Part shown: piece after piece, positions 34,790-45,253 of the stretch
How the letters are laid out: each line of letters opens with the position of its first letter
Numbering within the stretch: position 1 is the stretch's first letter
Source of the DNA: Diplodia intermedia
Taxonomy: Eukaryota > Ascomycota > Dothideomycetes > Botryosphaeriales > Botryosphaeriaceae
Assembly (NCBI GenBank): GCA_021495925.1
Contig: JAKEKT010000024.1
Coordinates: forward strand, 1-64,000
Direction of reading: 5' to 3'
DNA length: 64,000 nt
Notes under the pieces: generated by a model
The model's input: the letters and a program-made list of their open reading frames with translations, nothing else
Database searches by the model: none
What the model was told of the DNA's origin: nothing
Made by a program: the position numbers and the translations under genes

Positions 34790-37700
34790 ACTGGAGAAAG
34801 CCGGGCAGTGGGTGAATCGGGGTTAACATGGGGCAACGGGACAAACAGCGGAGGATGGTGCCGGCCGGGGCCCACGCCATCACGGGGCGTGCAGACATCT
34901 CCAGATGGGAGGTCGGGTCGGCCTGGTGGGGGATGCTACTCAGCGCGGCCGGGTCGAGGCACCGGCCTGTCAGTCGCGCGTCTGGCGACAGGGCAGGCCG
35001 GTGGTGCGTGAGCCGGCCAAATTCGTCGACAGACCCACCCGCTCCCGAGAATCCTGCGCACCCCGAGGCGTCTGCCCACCTCGACATCGTGACCGCCCTT
35101 ACCACTGCCGACCCCGGCTCCGCGTCCAGAACAGACCACGGACCTCGGATGTGAGATGCTGCCCTGCGATGCTGCCTGCGCCCTGAGCCTGAGCGTGCGA
35201 GCCCCGTCGCCGGCCACGCGCGAGAGCGCAGGAAGCACCTGCTCCCGCTGAGCATCCTAGCGCGCCCTCGCCTACCGACGCCAGACACCAGCCAGGGCCG
35301 CCTTGCCGTGCTGGGATGCGCGCCCAGGCAGGGAAACGATGGTTGCTGGTGGGCGTGGCCAATGGGCGGCGGCGCTGGCGCGGACGAGCGGTATTTCCGT
35401 AGGGCTGAGACGGAAACTACGTACAGATCCACCATCGATCCACAGCTCTCTGGCCGCGCCGCGACTTGTTGGCTGACGCCGGCGTCTCTCCCGCACAAAT
35501 TTTTCTCGAAGCCGATCGACGCCAGGCAGCCTCGCCGTTTGCGTGAAACGGCGCTGGCGACCAGGGAAATTTCGCGTCTGACGTCAACGCCGCGCCGGGC
35601 GCAGACGGCCAGCGGCGAAGAGGCTGCAGCGGGCGGCGGCTGGCGGACGGCCCGGCAAGCGGCCAGTTAGGACCGCCCCGAAGATCTACCTCGCGCGAGG
35701 AGCGACGACACAACGACTGCCGGCGGCTCCGCTGCGAGCGCACTGCGCACACCGACACGCTAGAGCTAGGCTGCATTGTGGCCATCGCAATCTGCAAGTT
35801 GCACTCGCTAGCCGGTCTGTACAAATGCAGCGCCCGTGGCGCCGTGCCTGGCCGCCTCGTCGCATCAGCGCCACCAGCTTGCCAGCGCCAGTCGGCGGTG
35901 ATCCTCGCGCGGGTGGCTGCCACGGCCGGCCTTGGCGCGCGCGGTGGCGCCAACGCCCCTGACGAAAAAATCTTCGGTAGCCTGAGTCGTCTGCCGAGCC
36001 GCGTCGAACGACATTGCGGGAATAGGCATAGCAGGCAAAAACCCGGGACGTCGAGCGGCGAGGAACGCGGCAGCCGGCCTGGTGTTGCGTCTCGAGTGTG
36101 CTAGCCTCGTTTGCTGTTTCGCTGCTGTTGGTGTTCGTGGTGCGTGCCGCCGTGCCGATGCCCGCTGCCGATGGCCGGCTCGTACGAAACCTGTGCGGCT
36201 CTGTCCGCCCATCACCAGGTCACGGCACCGCCAGACCCTGGCAGCGCCAGATTCACGCCACCCGCCGAATTCTTCATCAGCAACGCCTGGGCTGCCGTCA
36301 GAGGCGTTCGGCCGCGCGAAGCAGGCACGCCAAGCACACCGTCGGCGGGTGCCGAGCCAGACTTCTGCGGTTGCTGCTGAAGCCGTCGTCCTCACGATGG
36401 CGCGCCTCGTCCAGTCGCAGGGGCCGGAGGAGATTCCCGTTCCATAGCCGTGCGCATGCAGGACGCGAGCCAGGACCACGCAGCCGGGCCGAAGTGCTCA
36501 CGTAAAGGTGGGTTTCGCGACATCAACATGCAACTTCGGAGCTGAAGGAGCGCCGACAGCGCCTGTCCAAGTCCACGTTGCGCCTGGTCCCGGGTCGTGG
36601 GGTCCACTCCCAACGCTGCTCCTCGGCCAGCTCCACTTAGCGCTCTCCACCACGGAGCCCGATGGTGGGAGAGTGGGCAGATTGCCCACAGCGGAGAGAC
36701 TGCGTGGAAGAAAGGGGGGAATGAGGAGCCTCCGGACGGAGATGCTGCACTCCATGCCTCTCCGTGCTCCCACACTCTCCGCAACGCTTGCTCCAGGTGT
36801 CTCCAGCTTCCCCCCAATCGCGTTATCAGTGTGCCCCGGACTCGACCACCAAGCCGGTATCGCGCCGTGATGGTCGCGTGTCCCGGCGTGAGATTCCGTC
36901 CCGCTTGTGAAATCGCTGGTCGCGCGCGCACTGCGCCGCCCAGCCTGTCCTTTCCTCGCGATCTCGACTCGCTCGTCGAAACGCTCGTCCTCTCGTGGCG
37001 CCGATGCTCGGACGCAGGTGGTGAGCGGCCGAAGTTGAGGCGTCGGAGATGAAGCGCAATGCGGAGAAGGTCGAGTGGTCGATGGAACTTGCCATTACGC
37101 GCGTGAGCTGAAGAAAAAATGAGGCGATGCGCAATGCCGTGCCCATGGGGACGAGCAATCTCCCCCGTCGGTTGCTGGGACTGTGGGTGAGATGAGGCGA
37201 GCGAGGGGGTGGCCTTCGCTCAGCATGGAGAGCGTTGATCCCACACCCGATCGGCTGCAGACTCCACGGCCACACTGAGGGGCCCCTCGAGAAACAGCCG
37301 ACATAGATCTAGATGGATGTCTTGCGTCTGGCCTGTGTGCAACTCAGCAAGCTAGACGTGATCGCAACAAGCCAGCGTGAAAGGAGGCCAGCGCCGGAGA
37401 TAGCGGACATAAGATGCAGAGTTGGGTTGCGTGGAAGAGGAGCGTGGAATCGGCGCACCCAACACTGCAGAGGCGCAAAGCAGTGGAAGCAGCCAGGCAT
37501 GAGCTGGATGAGAGACATGCAGACTCACCGCGCTGATGGTGTTGCGCTTATCTCACCCTCGTTTGCGTTGCACGGTGGCCCATCGGTCCTTCTCGGCATC
37601 GCGACGGCGAGCGGCGGTCGCGAAAGCGTCGCAGCGGCAGACACTACAGGCTGGGGTGCGTCTGCCACTGCGCGCTGTATGAATGCGGCCACGTTGGACA

Positions 37701-40700
37701 TCGATTCGAGCGTTGTGTGGAGCATCCGGAGTGCTCGCACATGTACGACGATCCATGGCACTTTCCTCCCGCACCGGGGAATTTATCGACCGGGGTGTGC
37801 GACGATTGCCGAGCGCAGCGAAGGCGACAGGGCGAGGGCGACAGGCGCGCGGCGGCGGCCTGAGGCAGGCAGAGAGCGGGCGGGCGAGTGCGGCATTGTT
37901 ATGGCGGTGCTGCGGCGAGCAATTGGTGGTGTGACGGGGCGGACGCGGAAGTTGGCTGGCGTGGGTCGCCCCGTGGAGAGAAGAAGTTGTGGGGGGCTGG
38001 GGTCGGGGTCGGTCTGGGGCGCATCTCCCTCCTTTGTAGCCGCCTCGCAACCCTCTGCACCGATGGCTGACTCGCCCAAAAAACCCTGAGCGCCACGCCG
38101 GGAATGACTTCAGCCTGAAAAAAGGGTCTGCTGGAGAAAGCCGCCCCAGACCCCAGGTCCGTCCAGGCCAGCCACCAATCGAATTGGACTTCCGTCCGTG
38201 TGACCTCCAGTCTTCTCCACATCCTCCACGGCAGCCCGCACGCCCAGCGCTCGTGGCTTCGCCTGCCCGGTTTCTGCACACCATCCCATCGCACTCCCTG
38301 CCCGATCTACCCGCGCCCGCCAGCGCGCTGGTTCCTAGCGGCCGCGTCCGTCCCAGCGGTACCTGCCCAAGTCACTGTCTTCGATCTCCCGCCCAATGCG
38401 TACCCACTCGCTGCTTGATCCAACTTCGTCGTGGAAAATCGATTCCGCCGGGCTCCACACAGACAACCGCCCCGAAATCCTTCAGTGTTCTCCCCCCAGC
38501 CACTGTTCTCACGTCGCGCATTTGCACCACTGCACGCCTCTTGCCGTTGCTCCGTGCTACCTCGGGCCATGCTGCGCCGAAGGCCAGCCCCGACTAGGCG
38601 CGCCAACGCACACACGCTCTCACCCCCCTTTACGGCCAATTGTCCTTGACGCCTCCTTCCTCTGCGCCGAATCCTTCCGCATCTCTGTAAGGCAATACTC
38701 CCGTTCTCCCAAATTCCAAGCCCCGAAACTTTGTTTTGACTTCACACTCTCACCCCTTCGCAAGCGGTGTGGAGAAAGCAAGAGCCCGGACATAAACGAG
38801 CCGCGTGGTGTCCGGCAAAGTGTAAGCCACCGACGCACTGTACTTTTTCGAGGGCGAGCACATACGTATCCGCCTTGCTACCAGACCTGTCTTGACCCCC
38901 AGAGAAGAAGGAGGACTCATGCGTTTGTACCCCGGATTAGAGGGGTTGCTTCGCCTAATACATCAATATACATCTTCCAATTCCTAATCTCTGTCGGCGA
39001 ATCCCGGTTTCCTACTCCAGCCAATAACGTTGCGGGACCGCGGTCTTGAACCTCTCCGAACACCTCCGTGCAGGGCAGCACCTGACACACCTCTGCAGAA
39101 GAGAAACAGCATAATCGATCAGGTGGACATCCTTCAGCCCTGAACTCATTCCCAAGCCGGGAAGAACCGGACGAGAGGAAAGCGGGGAGCATCGGCTCCC
39201 CATTCTTCGTCGCCCGGTAGAAACACAACGTGCTTCTCGAGTGCCACTGATCGGCCGGACCTGCCTTGGTCAGCAATTCTCTGCAGATTTAGTTTTTCCC
39301 TGCCTAGCGGGTAGCGGGAGCACCCGCGTAGGAGGAGCTGTCCCACCCACCATTGTCGGCACGAGGTCGTGCGGGCGAGCGGAAGCAGACCGACGTAACG
39401 GATCGCTGTTGCCTGCTGCTGTTGAGGCCACCCCGGACTGAGGCTCTTTAAGAGGTCACCCTAACAGTGGCAGAGGAGGGACAAGCATATGCAACAAGTG
39501 TGTTGCAGCCGAAAGTCCTCTGTGGCTGACACAACGCTCCCTGTTTGACATGCTTAGCCCTTTCCTTTCGTTCGACCTCATCTCTGAATATTTTCGTGCG
39601 CTCAAATAAGCCACTTTCGGCTATCTAGCACGCCAGGGTGGTCACTCCAAGGTCTTAACCACGAGGCCACGAGCTACAGCTGCATCGACAGCAGAGAACT
39701 GAATCCATTGCTTCTTCGGCCAGCTACAGCCTTGCTGGCCGGACCGCGTCCCCAGTCCGAGACATCGCGTACAGTGGGACAGCGCAAAGCTGTTGTGTAA
39801 GAAAGAGATGACGCCGTGCTTCATCACTCACCGCACGCACACTACACACGACACGCATGGTGCATGCATAAGCCAAGCTTCCTTCCTCCCTCCAAACCCC
39901 ACAAAAGCATAAGCATCTCGTGATTTGCAGGTCCTTTCCTTTTTTTGCCGCACTACTCCCTGCTGCGCGTCATTAGCCTGCCGGGGGCCTAAGAGCCGAG
40001 CGGACAGTTCATTGGTCGGGTGGTTCGGTGCGACCTCACGCTCTTTCTTTTCATGTATATGCATATAGTAAAGCAGGTATAAGAGAGAAAAGACAAGTAT
40101 GCCTGCTGCTTGATATTAGCTGAGCGCAGCACAAAAGCGATGCGCACGATCGATCGATCGAACCAACGGAACAACGACGAGAATTAGAAGAGGGGGGGAG
40201 CAGCAACATGTCTGAGATCGGTAGATTAGTCTTCGTCACGCCCTCAAGCCTCCTTTCTTCCCGCTTCTCGCCAGAGAAAATCTTCTCGTGCTGTCATACC
40301 AAGCCTACACGAGACCGTGACTCACGAGGACGATAAAATCGGTGGCGGCGGCGTTTTCGAACCGCTCTTGCTCGTGGAGAAAGTTGAGGAAGAGATAGGA
40401 GCAGAAGGAGCCGAAGGAGCCGCCCGTAAGCAAAGCCTCACCCACACCTTTCGATCATACGAGGTCGGGATCGGGTTACTTGGAGCGGGACGGAGGGTGA
40501 ACTGCAGATCGCGGGTAGTTGTCGATGAAGCAACCATAGATTCATGGGGGGAAAAAGGAAAATAGAACCGGACAGAAAGCATCAACCCTTCACCTCAGTT
40601 CACGCAGTAGAGATCGAAGCGACCCTATCCATCCAGAAAAAAAAAAGGTTATTCATGATCATGTGGCCGAGTCTCCCGCCAAGATGAGGAAGGAAGCAAG

Positions 40701-41462
40701 GAAGAAAGGAATGGAGGGCTGAAGTAGTAGCGCTGTCGTTGGCTACGATCAGCGTTGATTTGCGGGAGCTACTGCAGTAAGGTTGTTAGTGGTGTCGATC
40801 GAAGGGGAAATAGGCGAAAGTGTGGGGTTGTTAGTCGCGAGCTTAAAAACCTACCCAACCCGCACCCCTCATTCCTCCTCGCCGATCGACGCACGTGGGA
40901 GGAAAAGGGTTATTTTTAAGCACAACTAAGCTCTAGCGCCTGTGTCCACCCGCCCGAGCTCGTGTAAGATTCAACGCCTGCGTTTGCGACGTCATGCGGC
41001 TTTATGCGTGGCGGATTCCCTATGTTGTGGGAGCAAGATTCTTTCGAGCGGGTCGCACCATCATGACTGAAATTTTCACGAAATTATACTGAGCTTCAAG
41101 ATGATAAGAGCAATCGTAATTTCCACACAAGCTCTTCAAACATACTACTTCGAAACCTGAAATAAGCGGTTGATGTCTTCTGGAATAAATGAGTGTGGTG
41201 GAAGATGCCAACGCTGAAGGAGAAGGAGAAAGAAACCATCATTGCCGGTCATAAGAATAGTCATGCTGTGAGGAGAAGGGCAAAGCGACTCCAACGCTGG
41301 CCAGGGGAGCGAACATTTGCACAAGTGTCCCCCCAGCTTGCACAGACTACCCTCATTACCCTGAGCCATCTAGCAATTACTCTTCGTTGCTTTTTCACTC
41401 ATGCCGTCCAACCAGGCACGAGCAGCGGCCAGTAGCGGCCGACTGTAGGCTGGCTGATGCCC
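34790..41462. other. 6.7 kb gene-poor region, no gene supported
   Basis: This runs from the transporter promoter to the 3' end of the small secreted-protein gene. Frames of 100-260 codons occur on both strands (for example 37313-38089 plus, 38396-39049 plus, 35417-35953 minus), but they overlap one another in several phases, are rich in Arg/Pro/Ala as expected of GC-rich non-coding DNA, and have no recognisable domain. Simple repeats include CGATCGATCGATCGA near 40147-40161. Composition becomes AT-richer after ~39.4 kb. Confidence 0.5.
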
Positions 41463-42189
41463 TTAGTAGCCGCCGCCGTAGCCGCCCTTCGACTTGGTCG
41501 TGCACTCGGACTTGGTCTTGACAGTCGAGGTGGTGTACGGCTTCCAGCTGGTAGTCGGGCACAGACTCTGCGAGTACGACACGACGGTGCTGACCGTGGG
41601 CTTGGTGACGGTAATGACCTTGGTGCTGCTGCCGGTCTTGACGGTGGACTGGGCCTGGGTGATGGATTCAACCTTGCTGGTGGTGTAGACGGTAGTGTAG
41701 ACCTTTGTTTTCAAGTTAGCGGCAGATTTGAGGGATACATCGGGAGCGGAGTTGACTTACCGTAGTGACGGTGCTGGTCTTGACGTACGGTTTGGTGGTG
41801 GGAATGGTCACGATCTGGGTGGTGGTGTAGGTGTAAGGGACCACCTTGGTTTCGGTGGTGATGGCCTCGCCGGCATTCTGTATTGCTTTTGGTCAATGGC
41901 TGGGAGCGGGCTGTGGGAGTTGGTTTAATCTACGTACAGTGACGGTGACAGGGATCTTCTTCGTCACAGTGACGACGTAGGCGGACGAAGAGGTAATGTA
42001 GTCAGTCTCGTACTTGGCGGAGCAGGTGCCTGCCGGCGGGGGAGGGGCGTAGGTGGTGGTGGTGTAGCCGCCGCCACCGCCGGGCAGAGCAGCAACAATT
42101 GAGCTGCTAGTTGGTCAGCAGCAAGAAAGCCGGAAGGAGAAGATGTTGTTTTACCTGGAGGCCAGGAGGGCAAGAAGAGCGACCTTCAT
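41463..42189 (-). CDS. small secreted Thr/Tyr/Val-rich protein, function unknown
   Basis: Four exons, 42189..42155, 42103..41938, 41877..41761 and 41702..41463, give about 185 residues. A signal peptide (MKVALLALLASSSIVAALPG) is followed by a Gly-rich stretch and a body built of Thr, Val, Tyr, Ser and Lys in beta-prone runs (VYTTVYTTSKVES, KTGSSTKVITVTKPTVST), with three cysteines and a C-terminal KGGYGGGY tail. The composition suggests an O-glycosylated wall or extracellular protein. The first acceptor is a TAGCAG tandem, so one serine more or less is possible. The last intron uses an AAG acceptor. A TATA box lies ~150 bp upstream. No family was recognised; it is a candidate effector or surface protein by features only. 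Confidence 0.75.
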
Positions 42190-43687
42190 GGTGGAGAACA
42201 TTGTGAAGTGATGGGTAAGAGCGAAGAGTGAGGCTCAGAGGGTAGTTGTGGATGGGGAGATGTGCAACGAGGGCTGTTGAGCGAAGGAGAAGCTTGTTGA
42301 TGATGATGGAGATGGGTTCTCGACGTGGACAAAGCTATGCTTTATAGAAATCATGGACTGGCCGCAAACAAGGAACGCGACTTGACATTGGTCTAGCTGA
42401 TGGTGCTATGGACTTCCGTGCCCCAGACGAGACATGGCTTGGCTCGTGGACATTGTCGTCAGAACTGTAATCGGGTCTCCGCACATTCTCGTCGAGAATG
42501 TGGGCGGCGCTCATGCATGCAGCACAGAAACAGCATGTTTTGTCGACCAAGGCATCAGGCAGGCCCTGGACCCCGGCCCAGAAGGAGTAGGCCCCCGGCA
42601 GGAAAGATTTTCGTAAGAGAAACAGGCCATGTCAGCTCCGAGTCACTAAGAGCGGAAGGGCAGGAAGCACTGTGCAGACAATGACAGGGAATCAACAGCA
42701 CGATCGAGCAAAATCTTCTGGGGTTGACAGGGGCGAAGTCCCCGGAATAGCAACAGAGTAGGCTGAACGGCACGGCCGTGGCTGAACATGCACGTCATAG
42801 CAGCTCGGCTGTTGCTCAGGGTAATAGAGCGGTGCAGCCAAAGCAGGCATGATAGAGGAGCAGATGCGGGGCATACCCTGGAGCTGACTTGCACCTCTCC
42901 CGCCATGGGCGGCGGCCGGGGGATTCGAGTAGTACCATGGTCATCATGGTAAGGCTGTGGAGGCAGGTGCCCGAGGTGACGGCACACAGCGTCAGGAACC
43001 CGTGCTCGTGGGACGGCAGCCAGCGCGCGGTGGTTCGTCGGGGTCTCTCTGTCTGGCCGGGAGCTCGTGTCTGTGGCGGATCGGGACGGGAGAATACGAT
43101 GGGTGCGCCATATGGGGCCAGCGAGGACGGCAGCCGATGGGCGGCGCAAAGCTGATGAAAGGGTGGCCCCGCGGTCGGAGCGGTTCGTTCGTACCTGCAA
43201 GCCGTGATGGAGCGATGCGGAGAGAGAGAGAGACGGGAGGCCGGGGCGGGAGTGCAGGGTTCACAGCTTCGCGGGGGCGGTGCGACGTGATTGGCTGCAG
43301 CCTGACTAAGGGTCGGCGGCGGCCTGATCGACAGGCGTCCCAACGGGAACAAGCTCTGGCCCTCTGGCGACTTTCTGCGACCGCACGCCTCTTCTCGTCC
43401 GATACTGGCCCACGCTGACTGCAGTCCTCCACTAGCCCGGCAGCCACCCCGCTCAATTGCCCCGCGACGAGCCCTCTTCCCCAGATCAAGCTCGCTTCAG
43501 CCCCCGCCAGCTGCAGGCACAGCCCGACCGCCCGCCCGAAGAGGCAGCACGCTTCTCTTCAGCTCCAGCTCCCAGCTCCCAGCTCCAGCCCGACGACACA
43601 TTCTCGGCCACGTTGGCCCGCTGTCACACGCGCTGCCTCTTTCCCGACCTGTGCCCTGTCACGCCATCCCGCCGCAACAGCTCAGAC
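42190..43687. promoter_or_regulatory. divergent intergenic region, secreted protein / AIM11
   Basis: About 1.5 kb with no supported gene. On the minus strand a TATAAA at 42346-42341 lies ~152 bp upstream of the secreted-protein ATG and is the likely TATA box for that gene. On the other side, CT-rich and AGCTCCC-repeat DNA (near 43562-43590) precedes the AIM11 start; the AIM11 frame stays open back to ~43457 without a convincing upstream start. Confidence 0.5.
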
Positions 43688-44245
43688 ATGGCCGCTCACA
43701 CAGAAGAGCCGCAGGAGCAGGCGCCGCCCGAATCGACCCAGTCTTCCTTCCTCGACGCCTTCACCTCCCGCCGATCATTCCGACAGTTCGGCTTGTTCTT
43801 CGCAGGCGCCACATTCTTCACCGGCGCCCAGCTGCTCACCCGACGCGCTCTCCGCCGTCGCTTGAAGCTACCAACGCCCCCGTTCTACCATCCCAGCATC
43901 ACGCCCTACCAGCAGGGGAATGGGGCCATGGACGCACTGGAAGCGTTCAATTTGGCCACCGTCAATGTCATTAGCGCAGCCATCATGCTGACCGGCGGCG
44001 CCATGTGGGCCACCGACATTAGCACACTGGACGACCTAAGAAGCAAGGTCAGGCACAGGGTCGGCACTGGCGACTCCAAGAAGTCGGACGAGGAAATAGA
44101 GGAGTGGATTGCTGAGGTACTCGCCCGCAAGGACATGAAGGAGGCCGTCAAGTCTGCTACCGGCTTGCAGCTGGAGCAGTTCCTCGCCCAGGCTCAAGCC
44201 AAAGCCACGGAGAACGAGCGGACCAACGAAGGCTCTGCGAAGTAA
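43688..44245 (+). CDS. AIM11: AIM11-like mitochondrial inner-membrane protein
   Basis: Single exon, 185 residues. A short acidic Gln/Pro-rich N-terminus leads into the AIM11 core: SRRSFRQFGLFFAGATFFTG, a Tyr/Pro segment (PTPPFYHPSITPYQQGNGAM), and DALEAFNLATVNVISAAIML. These give two membrane-spanning helices (about residues 36-55 and 93-115). The C-terminal ~70 residues are charged and helical. Yeast AIM11 is named for altered mitochondrial inheritance; its biochemical role is unknown. The start was set at the ATG before AAHTEEPQEQ; the frame is open further upstream, but that DNA looks like leader. No intron is needed. Confidence 0.85.
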   Translation: MAAHTEEPQEQAPPESTQSSFLDAFTSRRSFRQFGLFFAGATFFTGAQLLTRRALRRRLKLPTPPFYHPSITPYQQGNGAMDALEAFNLATVNVISAAIMLTGGAMWATDISTLDDLRSKVRHRVGTGDSKKSDEEIEEWIAEVLARKDMKEAVKSATGLQLEQFLAQAQAKATENERTNEGSAK

Positions 44246-45253
44246 CGGAGGATCCGTCCAGGATATTGATGAATACGGCTGCCGTGCGGTCCACGAGACC
44301 AACGGCAACTTGCATTGTTGCGACCTCTGGACCCTGTCTGTCTCAGTGATGTCCGGTGGGGCTGGCAGGCAGATGCTCGTGTGGAAATCTTCGTCGCACG
44401 GCCATGACATCACTTGAGCTTGCAGTCGGGCTTCGAGTTCTGCAACGGGCCATGGATCAGCGGTGTTGATCGCCCTGGACCATACTTCTCCACTCCATGT
44501 AGTATTACCACGAGCGCAGGTGGCGTTTCCGCGCCAGGCGCCACGTGAAGCTGTTTCTAAAAATCAACTGGCGGACTCCTGCATAAGTCAAGGAACCAAC
44601 ATCTCAGCCTCGCTCAGCTCTTGGGCTGCGGGAGCCATCTCACACCCGACAACTTGCTCAAGTGGAGGAATCTGACCAGACGTAGGCCTTGGGGAAGAAG
44701 GTGTCGGAATCGACGGTCGAGGCGTTCCGTATGACAACGATGCTGTAGTCTCATTGAAACGGCGCACACGGTGTAAGAATAGAAGTATGAACTAACGCCC
44801 CACCCCAGTTGTGCTGCGTAGAGCAACATGATTTGTGTCTTCCGATGAGCCGCTGCACTAACTAATGTACGGCTCCTCCGCCTACTTCGATGATCCTTGG
44901 GGCTGCTCGGCCTAAGACTTGAACCAACTACATGCCGTGCCAGCGGACTCTGCCGCTAATCCTGCCCATTTCAGCCTTTTGCGCATCTATGACCGCGGCC
45001 TACAGCAGCGGCGCTCAACCGATCACGCCCCGCGCTGTCCAACCACGTCACTGTTCTATCATCTCGCGCCCCTCATCCACCTCCATCATCCCTAAAAATA
45101 CCCCATCACTCCCGCCCATTGCCATCGCTACTCTACATCCCACTTCCTCCCTCCCCCCTCCCTCCTTAAACTCTTATCTACTCGTCTGCCCCTGACCTAA
45201 ACAGTCACTACCTACCTTGACCACTTCCCTCCCTCGAAAGCCCCTACCCCTCC
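44246..45253. other. convergent intergenic region, no gene supported
   Basis: 1.0 kb between the AIM11 and molybdopterin synthase 3' ends. The last ~200 bp before 45253 are a C/T-rich polypyrimidine tract on the plus strand (purine-rich on the sense strand of the minus-strand gene). No coding or RNA gene was recognised. Confidence 0.55.

Noticed and set aside
36098..36505. Plus-strand frame opening with a signal-peptide-like hydrophobic stretch (LASFAVSLLLVFVVRAA)
   Set aside because: The frame has no ATG before the hydrophobic run (it begins with GTG), and the rest is Arg-rich low-quality coding sequence.
34776..39049. Series of 100-260-codon frames on both strands in the gene-poor block
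   Set aside because: They are mutually overlapping, Arg/Pro/Ala-rich, without domains or consistent splice sites; no single frame stands out.
39642..39720. tRNA-like A-box on the minus strand (TGGCCTCGTGGTTAAGAC)
   Set aside because: No B-box (GGTTCGANTCC) lies at the right distance and no cloverleaf arms pair.
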